A DNA stretch of 64,000 nucleotides from Motilimonas eburnea. Lineage in GTDB: Bacteria; Pseudomonadota; Gammaproteobacteria; Enterobacterales; CBDFNC01. The position numbers were made by a program, and so were the translations under genes. Numbering within the stretch: position 1 is the first letter of the stretch; each line of letters starts with the position of its first letter. Below the pieces are notes generated by a model. It worked only from the letters and a program-made list of their open reading frames with translations, was not told where the DNA came from and made no database searches. The stretch is taken from the NCBI RefSeq assembly GCF_021295345.1, contig NZ_JAIMJB010000004.1:184567-248566 (forward strand), read 5' to 3'. This document shows positions 35,711 through 44,661 of this stretch, piece by piece.

Positions 35711-36480
35711 CTTCTTAACCCTATTCCTTTGTTCACTAAATAGTACGCTACGCTGTAAAACACAGCGATAAAACTGATGATCACCAAGAGTGACATCCAA
35801 ACTGAGACATCCGACACGCCTAAAAAGCCGTAGCGAAATGCATTGATCATGTACACCACAGGGTTAAGCTGGGATACCCCTTGCCAAAAACCAGGCAACA
35901 GGCTAATGGAGTAAAACACCCCACCAAGGTAGGTTAACGGGGTCAACACAAAGGTAGGAATAATACTAATATCATCGAAACTCTTGGCAAAAATGGCGTT
36001 GATAAACCCCGCGAGTGCAAACGTAATAGAGGTAAGCAATACGGTGAGCGCCAAAATAAATAAGTGATGAATGGCCAAAGGCACAAACAACAGCGAAATA
36101 CAGGTAACAATGAGCCCCACTAATAAACCACGGGCAACACCGCCACCCACATAGCCTAAGATCATAATGTGATTAGGGACAGGGGCCACTAGCAACTCTT
36201 CAACATTACGTTGAAACTTAGCACTATAAAAAGAGGAAGCGACATTCGAATAAGAGTTAGTGATCACCGACATCATGATCAGGCCAGGTACAATAAACTC
36301 CATGTAACTGACCCCACCCATTTCACCAATGCGCGAGCCAATTAAATTACCAAAAATAACGAAATATAGACTCATGGTAATGGCTGGCGGCACTAAGGTT
36401 TGTACCCAAATCCGGGTAAAACGATGTATCTCTTTGATTAGTATGCTTTTAAAGGCAATAAAGTAAAGCTTTGAGTGCAT
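35707..36480 (-). CDS. yadH: ABC-2 type transporter permease YadH
   Basis: Inner-membrane exporter subunit, 257 residues, with six hydrophobic segments and the ABC-2 pattern VPPAITMSLYFVIFGNLIG ... GFINAIFAKSFDDISIIPTFVLTPLTYLGGVFY. It partners with the ATPase encoded immediately upstream (stop and start overlap as TAATG). The substrate is unknown. In E. coli yadGH lies in the same hpt/pan neighbourhood, supporting the names. Confidence 0.92.
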   Translation of the reverse strand: MHSKLYFIAFKSILIKEIHRFTRIWVQTLVPPAITMSLYFVIFGNLIGSRIGEMGGVSYMEFIVPGLIMMSVITNSYSNVASSFYSAKFQRNVEELLVAPVPNHIMILGYVGGGVARGLLVGLIVTCISLLFVPLAIHHLFILALTVLLTSITFALAGFINAIFAKSFDDISIIPTFVLTPLTYLGGVFYSISLLPGFWQGVSQLNPVVYMINAFRYGFLGVSDVSVWMSLLVIISFIAVFYSVAYYLVNKGIGLRS

Positions 36481-37400
36481 TATTCCGCTCCTTCTTGCAC
36501 TAACTGAACGAAAAGCTCTTCAAGTCGGTTACTTTTATTACGCATACTGAGCACTTGAACGCCCTGCTCGCTTAAGTACCCGAAAGCAGCATTGAGCCCC
36601 TCTCCTTTGGACACATCTAATTCTAAAGTATGATCATCAAGCAAGGTAAAAGGAGCTGAAAACTTGAGCTCGGGTGACACAGGCGCAATATCTAGGATGA
36701 AGGTCTCACGGGCAATACGAGCCAAAAGCGATTTCATACTGGTATTTTCAATCAGCTCTCCCTTGTTAATGATACCTATGTTGCGACATAACGTTTCCGC
36801 CTCTTCAAGGTAGTGGGTAGTCAATACAATAGTGATACCCTGCTGATTTAACTCGCGTAGAAAGGTCCACATTGAACGGCGTAATTCAATATCCACACCC
36901 GCAGTAGGTTCATCTAAAATCAGCAACTTAGGTTCATGCATTAGCGCTCTAGCTATCATCAAGCGTCGTTTCATGCCGCCCGACAAAGTGCGGCTTTGCT
37001 GCTTGCGCTTATCCCATAAATCTAACTGCTTTAAACAAACCTCGGCGCGTTGCCAAGCCTGCTTACGTGGCATACCATAATAGCCGGCTTGGTTAACCAA
37101 GATTTGTTCAACGGGCTCGAACTGATTGAAATTAAATTCTTGTGGCACTAAACCAATATAGCGTTTTGCCGCCTCTAGGTCGGTATCGATATCCTCACCA
37201 AATATCTTCACTTGTCCTGAAGTTTTATTCACCAGTGAACTTAAGATCCCGATGGTTGTTGATTTACCAGCACCGTTGGGCCCTAATAAAGCATAAAAAT
37301 CACCGTGCTCAACTGATAAGCTAATTCCCTTTAAAGCCGCATTACCGCCTTTATATACTTTTGTTAAATCATTAATTTCAATCGCGTTCAAACAAGCCAC
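36480..37400 (-). CDS. yadG: ABC transporter ATP-binding protein YadG
   Basis: The 306-residue ATPase of the YadGH exporter: Walker A GPNGAGKST (about 41-49), Q-loop VPQEFNF, signature LSGGMKRRLMIARAL, Walker B LLILDEPTAGVD and switch His TTHYLEEAE. A C-terminal ~70-residue regulatory part follows. It starts at GTG (37400), preceded by TTAAGG. It is transcribed away from nothing else; hpt upstream runs the same way 59 bp apart. Confidence 0.93.
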   Translation of the reverse strand: MACLNAIEINDLTKVYKGGNAALKGISLSVEHGDFYALLGPNGAGKSTTIGILSSLVNKTSGQVKIFGEDIDTDLEAAKRYIGLVPQEFNFNQFEPVEQILVNQAGYYGMPRKQAWQRAEVCLKQLDLWDKRKQQSRTLSGGMKRRLMIARALMHEPKLLILDEPTAGVDIELRRSMWTFLRELNQQGITIVLTTHYLEEAETLCRNIGIINKGELIENTSMKSLLARIARETFILDIAPVSPELKFSAPFTLLDDHTLELDVSKGEGLNAAFGYLSEQGVQVLSMRNKSNRLEELFVQLVQEGAE

Positions 37401-37459
37401 CTTAAAATATCGATCAGCAAAAACAAATCTCGATTTAATCGGTTTTGTTTTACTTGATT

Positions 37460-37987
37460 TTATTCTGGAACGACTTTACCTATGTAAGGTAAGTTTCTGT
37501 ATTTTTGTGCATAGTCAATGCCGTAGCCTACCACAAACTCATCGGGGATGGAGAACCCAACCCAATCAACAGGCACATTTACTTCTCGACGTGAAGGCTT
37601 ATCCAGTAAGGTACAGATAGTTAAAGAAGCGGGATCACGCATCAATAGCATTTCGCGAATTTTGTTTAGCGTAAAGCCGGTATCGATGATGTCTTCGACG
37701 ATCAACACATCTTTACCACGAATCTCATCATCTAAATCTTTCTTGATTTTAACTTCACGAGAACTTTCCATTTTATCGCCATAGCTAGAGGCGGTCATAA
37801 AATCGAGTTGAACAGGAAGGTCTACTTTTCGGCTTAAGTCAGCCAACAAAATGCATGAACCGCGTAATAAACCAATCATGACTAGGCATTCAGTATTTTT
37901 ATATTTTAATTCAATTTCTTTGGCGATCTCACTAATTCGTTGTTGTACTTTTTGTTCAGAGATTAATACCTCTACTGAATGTTTCAT
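37460..37987 (-). CDS. hpt: Hypoxanthine phosphoribosyltransferase
   Basis: Purine salvage enzyme making IMP (and GMP) from PRPP. The 175-residue type I PRTase has the PRPP loop [14 protein letters not shown] (about 96-109), the flexible loop with MTASSYGDK (about 64-72) and [19 protein letters not shown] (base-binding). It is divergent from the LuxR/HapR-type gene, as in vibrios. Confidence 0.95.
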   Translation of the reverse strand: MKHSVEVLISEQKVQQRISEIAKEIELKYKNTECLVMIGLLRGSCILLADLSRKVDLPVQLDFMTASSYGDKMESSREVKIKKDLDDEIRGKDVLIVEDIIDTGFTLNKIREMLLMRDPASLTICTLLDKPSRREVNVPVDWVGFSIPDEFVVGYGIDYAQKYRNLPYIGKVVPE

Positions 37988-38236
37988 AATTTATTCCTAA
38001 CGTTTGTAAATTTTGGCAATTTAATAATGTCACTAATAATAAAGCACTAGCTAACAAAATTCGATAAATTCGGACTCATAAAGCGAATAATTCTGAGTTA
38101 TGCGTTTTTAATATACATAAAATGTAATTTGACAGTCTATTGATTGTACTAATTTGACCGTAAATGATAATCTGCTGCGGTATAATATAAAATTATATTT
38201 TCATAATTATAACAGCAGTAGACAGTAGACAATATC
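37988..38236 (+). promoter_or_regulatory. hpt / luxR-type gene divergent promoter region
   Basis: A 249-bp AT-rich gap. TATAAT at 38181-38186 is a likely -10 for the regulator gene; no -35 box stands at exact spacing. At 38135-38156 the sequence TCTATTGATTGTACTAATTTGA shares TATTGAT and an AT-rich symmetric frame with operators of the LuxR/HapR family (TTATTGATAAATTTATCAATAA), so autoregulation is possible but the right half matches poorly. Confidence 0.4.
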
Positions 38237-38857
38237 ATGGAACCACGCGCAGAATTTAGACGCCGAACAAGATTGGCACCGGAAGCCCGCCGCAAACAAC
38301 TGATGGAATGTGCACTGGAAGTTTTCTCAAAGCGAGGAATCGGCCGTGCCGGACATGCAGAAATTGCTGAGTTAGCTCAAGTGTCTGTCGCCACGGTTTT
38401 TAATTACTTTAACACCCGAGAAGACTTGGTTAACGCCGTGCTTACTGAAGTAGAACTTTACTTCCGCGGTATCGCCTCAGCCGCTTTTGTCCAAAGCAAA
38501 GATCCTATGGAAACTATCCATGATTACATTGCTTTTGTGGTAGAAGCCGCTTACACCAAACCCGATTACACGCATATTTGGTTAGAGTGGAGCTCCTCGG
38601 TTCGTGAAGAAATTTGGCCTCGTTACCTGAAATTACTCGCCCATAACACAGACTTGATGAAGAAAGTGATCAAACCTGGGTTTGATGACAAAACCTTCGA
38701 GTGTACTTTAACTGTGGATGAGTTTTGTCGCGCGCTAACCGGTTGCGGCTATATGATTATTCAAATGATCAATCAGCCGAGCAACCCTTCGCAAGATAAG
38801 GTAATTGAGTTCGTTTATAACTACATCACAGCTATCTTAAGACCCGCTGGTAAGTAG
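38237..38857 (+). CDS. LuxR/HapR/SmcR-type TetR-family quorum-sensing master regulator
   Basis: The 206-residue protein has the TetR-type helix-turn-helix at about 22-68 (MECALEVFSKRGIGRAGHAEIAELA, VSVATVFNYFNTREDLVNAVL) and a C-terminal ligand/dimer domain that matches the HapR/LuxR/LitR group through IWLEWSSSVREEIWPRYL and GCGYMIIQMINQ. In vibrios these proteins set the high-cell-density programme; Shewanella homologues exist next to hpt. No LuxO or Qrr sRNA gene is in the window. Confidence 0.9.
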   Translation: MEPRAEFRRRTRLAPEARRKQLMECALEVFSKRGIGRAGHAEIAELAQVSVATVFNYFNTREDLVNAVLTEVELYFRGIASAAFVQSKDPMETIHDYIAFVVEAAYTKPDYTHIWLEWSSSVREEIWPRYLKLLAHNTDLMKKVIKPGFDDKTFECTLTVDEFCRALTGCGYMIIQMINQPSNPSQDKVIEFVYNYITAILRPAGK

Positions 38858-38910
38858 TTATAACATAAGCAATACCTACCTACTCCAGTAGGTGGTTTAG
38901 GGCCCAAAAT

Positions 38911-38945
38911 AAAAAGCTGCTTCGCATTCGCTTAGCAGCTTTTTT
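38911..38945. terminator. Bidirectional terminator between the luxR-type gene and ubiX
   Basis: AAAAAGCTGCT (38911-38921) and AGCAGCTTTTT (38934-38944), 12-nt loop, T-run continuing to 38945; lies between two converging genes and can serve both. Confidence 0.88.
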
Positions 38946-38971
38946 ATGCTTGGAATCGATAGCTTCAACAC

Positions 38972-39598
38972 TCAAGCTTTATCATCAACACCCCAGCGTT
39001 GGCTTGCCTGATTCTCGATCCCTAAATGATCTAAAATACGTGCTACCATAAAATCCAATAACTCTTCGATCTGAGTCGGCTGGTGATAAAAGCCAGGGGC
39101 CGCAGGCATGATGGTGACCCCCATTTGCGATAAACTCAGCATGTTTTGCAAGTGCAACGTCGATAATGGGGTCTCTCTTGGTACTAAGATCAGGCGCCCC
39201 TTTTCTTTTAGAATCACGTCTGCCGCTCGTTCAACTAGATTATCCGACAATCCATGGGCAATGGCGGCTAACGTTCCCCCGCTACAGGGACATATCACCA
39301 TGGTTTTGGGTGCGCCTGAGCCCGATGCCACAGGCGAAAACCAATCTTTGGCTGCCCAGACCTTAATCTGCTCAGGCATCCCTTGATATTGCTCGGTTAA
39401 ATGCACGGCTAATTGCTCTGGATCCGCTGGCCAATCAAGGCCCAGCTCTGTTTTAACCACAATTTTTGCCGCATCTGACATTAGGAAATGGACCTGATAC
39501 CGGGCTTGAATCAAAGCCGTTAGCAAGCGCAGGCCGTAGGCCGCACCAGAAGCCCCAGTGAGGGCCAGGGTCATGCTGCCTTTAAAGGGTTGTTTCAC
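38972..39598 (-). CDS. ubiX: Flavin prenyltransferase UbiX
   Basis: Makes prenylated FMN, cofactor of the UbiD decarboxylase in ubiquinone synthesis. The 208-residue flavoprotein has [15 protein letters not shown] at the N terminus, the FMN-site [19 protein letters not shown] and the C-terminal [34 protein letters not shown] with Ser/Thr and Tyr residues of the active site. A GTG start at 39598 has GAGGT 6 bp upstream; an ATG at 39574 is an alternative eight codons in. It overlaps the mpl stop by 17 bp. Confidence 0.95.
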   Translation of the reverse strand: MKQPFKGSMTLALTGASGAAYGLRLLTALIQARYQVHFLMSDAAKIVVKTELGLDWPADPEQLAVHLTEQYQGMPEQIKVWAAKDWFSPVASGSGAPKTMVICPCSGGTLAAIAHGLSDNLVERAADVILKEKGRLILVPRETPLSTLHLQNMLSLSQMGVTIMPAAPGFYHQPTQIEELLDFMVARILDHLGIENQASQRWGVDDKA

Positions 39599-40955
39599 AA
39601 GCTACCTCATTACTAGCAAGGCGAGTTAATAGTTTTTGGTGTATACCACCAAATCCTCCGTTACTCATGACCAAGATACTGTCTCCTGGCTTAGCACGAG
39701 TCATAATATGCGCTATCAAGCTATTTAGATCAGATTCAACAACCGCTGGCGTGTCGCTGTTACTAAAACAAGCAGGTAATGACCAAGTTAATCCCTCTGG
39801 CTCAAGGCAATATATAAAGTCTGCAGCCTGAAGAGAGGTGACCAATTGGTCTTGATGGGTCCCCATCTTCATGGTGTTAGAGCGTGGCTCAAGGACCGCA
39901 AGAATACGCCCATTACCGACTTTAGCGCGCAGTCCAGCCAAGGTGGTTTTAATGGCGGTCGGATGATGGGCAAAGTCATCATACAGAGCAATGTCATTCA
40001 CCTTACCTTTTAACTCCATCCGGCGTTTGGCATTTTTAAAATGAGATAAGGCGGCAATGCTATGCTCGGGTAATACACCTACGTGTTTAGCAGCAGCAAT
40101 CGTAGCGAGTGCATTGGCGATATTGTGCTCACCGAGTAGGGACCAGTTCACTCTACCTTGGCATTCTTGTTGAAAATAAACATCAAACACAGTGCCATCG
40201 GCTTCAATCGTTTGGGCCGACCAATCGCCATTCAAGGTTTGTTGCTCACTCCAACAGCCCATGGCTAGCACCTGCTCAATGCTGCTTGTTGCCGCGGGGT
40301 AAATAATTTGCCCTTGGGCAGGCACCAAGCGAACGAGATGATGAAATTGCTTTTGTATGGCAGCCAAATCAGCAAAGATATCGGCGTGGTCAAACTCCAA
40401 GTTGTTAATGATCAACGTGCGGGGTTTGTAATGGACAAACTTAGAGCGTTTATCGAAAAACGCACTGTCATATTCGTCCGCTTCAATCACAAAAAAAGGC
40501 GTATCGCCTAAACGGGCCGAGATACCAAAGTTTTCTGGCACGCCGCCAATTAAAAAGCCCGGTGACATCCCCGCCTGCTCCAGCACCCATGCAAGCATAC
40601 TCGAAGTGGACGTTTTACCATGAGTCCCAGACGCGGCGAGGACCCATTTATCTTGCAGTACAAAATCGTGCAACCATTGTGGGCCAGACATATAGGGTAA
40701 ATTACGGTTTAGCATGGCTTCCACACATGGGTTCCCACGGCTCATCGCATTGCCCACCACTATCATATCAGGAGCGGGCTCCAATTGAGTCGGATCGTAA
40801 CCTTGGATCAATTCAATGCCTTGCTCTTCGAGTTGTGTACTCATGGGCGGATAGACATTGGCATCAGACCCTGTTACACGGTGTCCCAACTGCTTGGCTA
40901 AAATCGCTAAGCCTCCCATAAAGGTGCCGCAAATACCTAAAATATGAATATGCAT
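39582..40955 (-). CDS. mpl: UDP-N-acetylmuramate--L-alanyl-gamma-D-glutamyl-meso-diaminopimelate ligase
   Basis: Reattaches recycled murein tripeptide to UDP-MurNAc. The 457-residue Mur-ligase-family protein has the N-terminal Rossmann [24 protein letters not shown] loop [14 protein letters not shown] (about 110-123), the [16 protein letters not shown] segment, and [10 protein letters not shown] with the C-terminal domain. The start is taken at ATG 40955 (MHIHILG), as in other Mpl proteins, with AGAGAAAG upstream; the longer frame to 41009 is unlikely. Confidence 0.96.
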   Translation of the reverse strand: MHIHILGICGTFMGGLAILAKQLGHRVTGSDANVYPPMSTQLEEQGIELIQGYDPTQLEPAPDMIVVGNAMSRGNPCVEAMLNRNLPYMSGPQWLHDFVLQDKWVLAASGTHGKTSTSSMLAWVLEQAGMSPGFLIGGVPENFGISARLGDTPFFVIEADEYDSAFFDKRSKFVHYKPRTLIINNLEFDHADIFADLAAIQKQFHHLVRLVPAQGQIIYPAATSSIEQVLAMGCWSEQQTLNGDWSAQTIEADGTVFDVYFQQECQGRVNWSLLGEHNIANALATIAAAKHVGVLPEHSIAALSHFKNAKRRMELKGKVNDIALYDDFAHHPTAIKTTLAGLRAKVGNGRILAVLEPRSNTMKMGTHQDQLVTSLQAADFIYCLEPEGLTWSLPACFSNSDTPAVVESDLNSLIAHIMTRAKPGDSILVMSNGGFGGIHQKLLTRLASNEVACETTL

Positions 40956-41031
40956 TACTTTCTCTGCTCTGAACTTAAGTGGCAAAGCCATGTTAACTGA
41001 TGCCATCAACTAAGGCTAGATTAGTCAGTAG

Positions 41032-41457
41032 CTAGGGCTTATTACTGCCTTTTTCCTTATTGGGTAAATCCGCTTGGTTAGGTGCACTCTGAGGCAGTAA
41101 AGCGGGGATGGCCAGCTCAGGCGGTGATACTTCGACAAAAACATCTTGGTTTTGCCAAGTGTAAGAGCGATAGAAATGGCCTAAGCAATGATACAGAGGG
41201 GCGTGTGAAGGCATTGGCCGAGTGACGACCACACACCCAACCGGTAATTGGTAGAGTAAACGAATGCCTTGCTCGGTTTTTAGCCATTCACGCCATTGGT
41301 TATCCGCTAAAATTTGCTGTTTAATTTGCCAAGGATCTGGGCTTGCTTCAGATATCTCACTGCGCTTTTGAATCGTAACCGAGCCCGCGACGGCAGTAAA
41401 AACCCACCCGCAAAAACAGCACGCTATGATATTAGTTATACACTTTTGCATCATCAT
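41032..41457 (-). CDS. Secreted hypothetical protein
   Basis: Not recognised. The 141-residue product begins with a signal peptide (IIACCFCGWVFTAVAG, cleavage near AGS, about residue 25) and has two further cysteines (GCVVV and HCLGH), a Trp-rich YRSYTWQNQDVFVEV segment and a Pro/Asn-rich C terminus. GGAG lies 8 bp before the first of three consecutive ATG codons. It precedes mpl in the same direction but with a 77-bp gap. Confidence 0.6.
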   Translation of the reverse strand: MMMQKCITNIIACCFCGWVFTAVAGSVTIQKRSEISEASPDPWQIKQQILADNQWREWLKTEQGIRLLYQLPVGCVVVTRPMPSHAPLYHCLGHFYRSYTWQNQDVFVEVSPPELAIPALLPQSAPNQADLPNKEKGSNKP

Positions 41458-41660
41458 GTTCAGTACTCCAAACCATCATCGCAAGGGAGTCGACCAAGCT
41501 GCGAATAGCGGATGTTAATATACCTATACCCTAACATGCATACAACGGCGACGGTGACACATCAAAAGTACAAACGGTGAAAATAAAAACAAAAATAATT
41601 TGATCTAGATCCAGTTTTTAGCCTATTTGTTAAGTAAGGCAAAAAAATGGGGCGGCTACT

Positions 41661-42563
41661 ATGAAACTGTTTATCTCGCTTTTTACGCTCTTAGCATCCA
41701 TGCACGTTAACGCAGTATTACCTCAAGAAGAGGCTGCGCCGAGTATCAAGCTAGATTGGTTTTGGCATAATGAATATGGCCAAGAACAATTGGTGAATGC
41801 TCAATTTACCCGCGAACAACTTAAACAAGGCCTGCAACAACAACACCGAATTAACTTTACCCTTACTTCACCGGTGCGTGCATTACACGGTTACATAGGA
41901 CCACGCTTAATGCATGTGCTTGACAGTATCAATGCCGTTTCACCCAGTGATGCCACCAAATTTGTCAGTATTGAACACGCCTTTTCGGTTCGTGATGCCA
42001 GCCCAGAATCCACCTTATTCTGGCAGGCTTACTACCAATACCAAGATGACGCCTTCAACTTCTTGGCCGTTAATCCTTGTTATAGCCAAGAACTAGAGCA
42101 AGGCCCATGTATTCGGCCCAACTATTCACAAGTCTTTTATCACTCAAGGGGAACATTTAATGCCCTCGCACAGCAGCTAAAATCACGAGAAAGTGAGGCG
42201 ACTTCTATCCAAAATGTTCAAAACTGGGTGTTAAGTATTCCTGACAGCAACGAACGACTTGATTCTTTCTCGCCACCGATGGCCGTGTTACTTGAAAATG
42301 CGGCAGACAGTGACGAAAGGGCCATCTTACTCGCCACTTTAATTAGTCAAATTGCGCCTAAATACCATATGTTTCTGGTCTATCCAGCGACTAGTCAAGG
42401 CAGTGTTTCGCCTGCATGGCTAACCATTGAAGCACGCAGTGGGGCAACAGGGACGCCGGTGATCATTGATAACCATCAGCACACACTATTGAGCGGCTCA
42501 TCGGCTCAATTAAAAGAAATGATGCAGTCGAATACGCCCATGATCAGTGAGCCTCTTTACTAA
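41661..42563 (+). CDS. Secreted protein, unknown function
   Basis: Not recognised. The 300-residue product has a signal peptide (MKLFISLFTLLASMHVNA, cleavage at VNA-VL). The mature protein is globular with a pair of cysteines (NPCYSQ ... GPCIRP) and an AILLATLISQIAPKYHMFLVYP segment reminiscent of transglutaminase-like proteins, but no catalytic Cys-His-Asp set can be placed. The neighbouring zinc cluster is separated by 223 bp with its own putative Zur site, so a link to it is unproven. Confidence 0.6.
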   Translation: MKLFISLFTLLASMHVNAVLPQEEAAPSIKLDWFWHNEYGQEQLVNAQFTREQLKQGLQQQHRINFTLTSPVRALHGYIGPRLMHVLDSINAVSPSDATKFVSIEHAFSVRDASPESTLFWQAYYQYQDDAFNFLAVNPCYSQELEQGPCIRPNYSQVFYHSRGTFNALAQQLKSRESEATSIQNVQNWVLSIPDSNERLDSFSPPMAVLLENAADSDERAILLATLISQIAPKYHMFLVYPATSQGSVSPAWLTIEARSGATGTPVIIDNHQHTLLSGSSAQLKEMMQSNTPMISEPLY

Positions 42564-42736
42564 AGATGCATTGATTCTCAATTTGGCAGTGTTTTAGCCA
42601 AGCCATCCCATTGATGCAAAGCACTGCCCTCAACCAACATAACGTGATGCTCGCTCCTCTGCGCAATTAGAGAGCAACAACCCCAAATGAACTAACTTTA
42701 ATCGGGTCTCATAAAAAAACACTCAACAGAGAAAAC

Positions 42737-42759
42737 AAGTTGATATAACATAACACTTG
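42737..42759 (+). promoter_or_regulatory. Putative Zur box of the zrg cluster
   Basis: AAGTTGATATAACATAACACTTG is an imperfect palindrome matching by eye about 15 of 23 positions of the known E. coli znuA/C Zur site (core ATAT-AC-TAACACTT and its reverse). It lies 28 bp upstream of the first gene of the cluster, a position where a bound Zur would repress it when zinc is plentiful. Confidence 0.5.
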
Positions 42760-42786
42760 TTATTCATTCATTGCGATTTGGCTTAA

Positions 42787-43092
42787 GTGCAGTATCAACG
42801 ACACCGATTAACTATCCTTGTCTTAATCTGTTGGCTTTTTAGCCAAGGTGCACTGCTGTTTCATTGGTATCACACAGCACATGAGCCGTCACATCATACT
42901 GATAATCAATGCCTATACTGTGCTCATTTCAAACAACCTTTTGATCTAGGGATCGCGGCCGCCCCCCTCATCGTAAGCCATATCAAGGGTTATCCAGCAC
43001 CTACTTCGAACAAGGCGCTAACTCAAGTACCTGCTTACTATGTTTACCAAACTCGGGCACCGCCTATACTCAACCAAAACTCACTTTTTTGA
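42787..43092 (+). CDS. Small membrane protein heading the zinc cluster (DUF2946-like)
   Basis: The 101-residue frame has one hydrophobic segment (about 8-28, LTILVLICWLFSQGALLFHW), followed by a His-rich stretch (HWYHTAHEPSHHTDNQ) and a CLYCAHF motif, i.e. several potential zinc ligands. This resembles the DUF2946 proteins commonly placed beside metal-transport genes. The start is GTG (42787) with only a weak SD; no ATG fits before the hydrophobic segment. It is 50 bp ahead of zrgA, in the same direction and behind the Zur-like site. Confidence 0.55.
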   Translation: MQYQRHRLTILVLICWLFSQGALLFHWYHTAHEPSHHTDNQCLYCAHFKQPFDLGIAAAPLIVSHIKGYPAPTSNKALTQVPAYYVYQTRAPPILNQNSLF

Positions 43093-43141
43093 ACAGACCT
43101 TTACCCTATTTTAAATTCAGAATGAAAGATTAAGGATTAAC

Positions 43142-43930
43142 ATGAAATTTCAACCTCATCTTCTCAGCGCCAGCCTCATCGCCTTAAGCACATTTTCAAC
43201 CAGCGCACTGAGTAATGAAACTGAGCACCGTGCTCATGGCAGCCATGAGCATGGCTCAGCTAAGCTCAACGTCATTTTAGCCGGCGAGGAACTGGCTTTT
43301 GAGTGGGTTTCACCGGCAGCAAATTTACTCGGTTTTGAGCACCAGGCAAAAACAGATGAACAAAGGCAAAAAGTGAATGAAGTTGTCGCTTTACTCAAAA
43401 ACGCTGACAATATGATTAACTTGCCAGCAAGTGCTAACTGTACTCTTGCTTCTAGCAATATTGATAGCGATATATTGGTGGCAGAGAATAAGCATCAAGA
43501 TAAGCATGCTAATGAACATGAACACGATCATGAACATGAACATGAACATGAAAATGAAAATGAAGACGATCATAAGCATAAACACGAAGACAAGCATGCT
43601 GATGAACATGAACACGATCATGAACATGAACATGAACACGAAAACGATCATGAACATGAACATGAACATGAAGACAAGCATGAACATGAAGGTGAACATA
43701 AGCACGAAGGCGATCATGAACATGAGCACGATCATGACCATGACAGCGCACATGCCGATATAACAGTGAGTTACCTCTTTACCTGTCGCAACCCTGGCGC
43801 AATTACTCAGTTACCTGTTACCCTGTTTAAACATTTTCCTTTAACGGAAAAAATTCAGGTTCAAGGGATCATGAATGAAACACAAATGGCAACCAATCTA
43901 TCCCCTGATAATGACAAGATCACTTGGTGA
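43142..43930 (+). CDS. zrgA: ZrgA-family periplasmic zinc-binding protein
   Basis: The DUF2796/ZrgA family supplies zinc to an ABC-type importer in vibrios (zrgABCDE). The 262-residue protein has a signal peptide (about 1-25, cleavage STSA-LSN), an N-terminal HRAHGSHEHGSAKLNVILAGEELAFEW typical of the family, and a very long His/Glu/Asp region (about 117-204) of HEHDHEHE repeats for zinc capture, followed by a C-terminal domain (SYLFTCRNPGAITQLPVTLF). The family usually has a shorter His-rich loop, so this one is expanded. The SD AGGATT lies 3-8 bp upstream. Confidence 0.85.
   Translation: MKFQPHLLSASLIALSTFSTSALSNETEHRAHGSHEHGSAKLNVILAGEELAFEWVSPAANLLGFEHQAKTDEQRQKVNEVVALLKNADNMINLPASANCTLASSNIDSDILVAENKHQDKHANEHEHDHEHEHEHENENEDDHKHKHEDKHADEHEHDHEHEHEHENDHEHEHEHEDKHEHEGEHKHEGDHEHEHDHDHDSAHADITVSYLFTCRNPGAITQLPVTLFKHFPLTEKIQVQGIMNETQMATNLSPDNDKITW
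43491..43753 (+). repeat. Hexanucleotide microsatellite-like tract coding the His-rich region
   Basis: Imperfect repeats of CATGAA/CATGAT/CACGAT (6 bp, His-Glu/His-Asp) run for about 260 bp in frame inside zrgA. The period of 6 keeps the frame when repeats are gained or lost. Both strands therefore show long shadow ORFs that are not genes. Confidence 0.9.
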
Positions 43931-43947
43931 GGTAACCTACACGGATC

Positions 43948-44661
43948 ATGAACAATACATCATCCATCTTAAGTATTAAGGATCTCAAATTTGGTTGGCT
44001 GAAAAGCCAACCTCTGACCATTGAGATAGAACAGCTCGACTTGAATCAAGGCGAGCGTGTCTTTTTAAAGGGACCCAGTGGCAGTGGAAAGTCTACTCTA
44101 CTGGGCTTGATCACCGGCATCAATCAACCCAACAGCGGCTCAATTAACATCTTAGGTAAAGAGCTCACTCAACTTAAAGGCAGCGCTCGCGATCACTTTC
44201 GAGCAGACCATTTAGGCTATATTTTTCAACAGTTTAACTTACTACCTTACCTAAGTGTGACAGAGAACGTCACCTTACCCTGTTTTTTTTCTGCACGACG
44301 TAAAGACAAAGCCCTCAGCTCAAGCGCCTCACTTGAGCAAGAAGCCAAGCGCCTGTTGGATCATCTAGAAATCCCCAGTCGTTTGATTAACCGTCCCGTC
44401 ACCGAGTTAAGTATTGGGCAACAACAACGAGTCGCAGCAGCAAGAGCATTAATCGGCAAGCCTGAATTTATTATCGCCGATGAGCCAACATCATCCTTAG
44501 ACAGTGATGCACGCGAATCATTTATCCAACTCTTGTTTAATGAATGTATCGAGACCAATATTAGTTTACTGTTTGTTAGCCATGATGCAGGCCTGCAGAG
44601 TCTGTTTGACCACCATATTGATTTACCCAGCATTAACCTAGCGTGTCAGGGAGGTAAATAA
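43948..44661 (+). CDS. zrgB: ABC transporter ATP-binding protein of the Zrg system
   Basis: The 237-residue ATPase of the MacB/LolD type: Walker A GPSGSGKST (about 43-51), Q-loop YIFQQFNLLPYLS, signature LSIGQQQRVAAARAL, Walker B FIIADEPTSSLD and switch His SHDAG. It lies 17 bp after zrgA and runs directly into the permease gene (stop and start adjacent, with GGGAGG before the start). The symbol follows the vibrio cluster and is by context. Confidence 0.8.
   Translation: MNNTSSILSIKDLKFGWLKSQPLTIEIEQLDLNQGERVFLKGPSGSGKSTLLGLITGINQPNSGSINILGKELTQLKGSARDHFRADHLGYIFQQFNLLPYLSVTENVTLPCFFSARRKDKALSSSASLEQEAKRLLDHLEIPSRLINRPVTELSIGQQQRVAAARALIGKPEFIIADEPTSSLDSDARESFIQLLFNECIETNISLLFVSHDAGLQSLFDHHIDLPSINLACQGGK

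Noticed and set aside
43391-43763. Several long ORFs of Met-Phe or Val-His repeats in other frames of zrgA
   Set aside because: They result from the hexanucleotide repeat being open in all frames; the composition is not protein-like.
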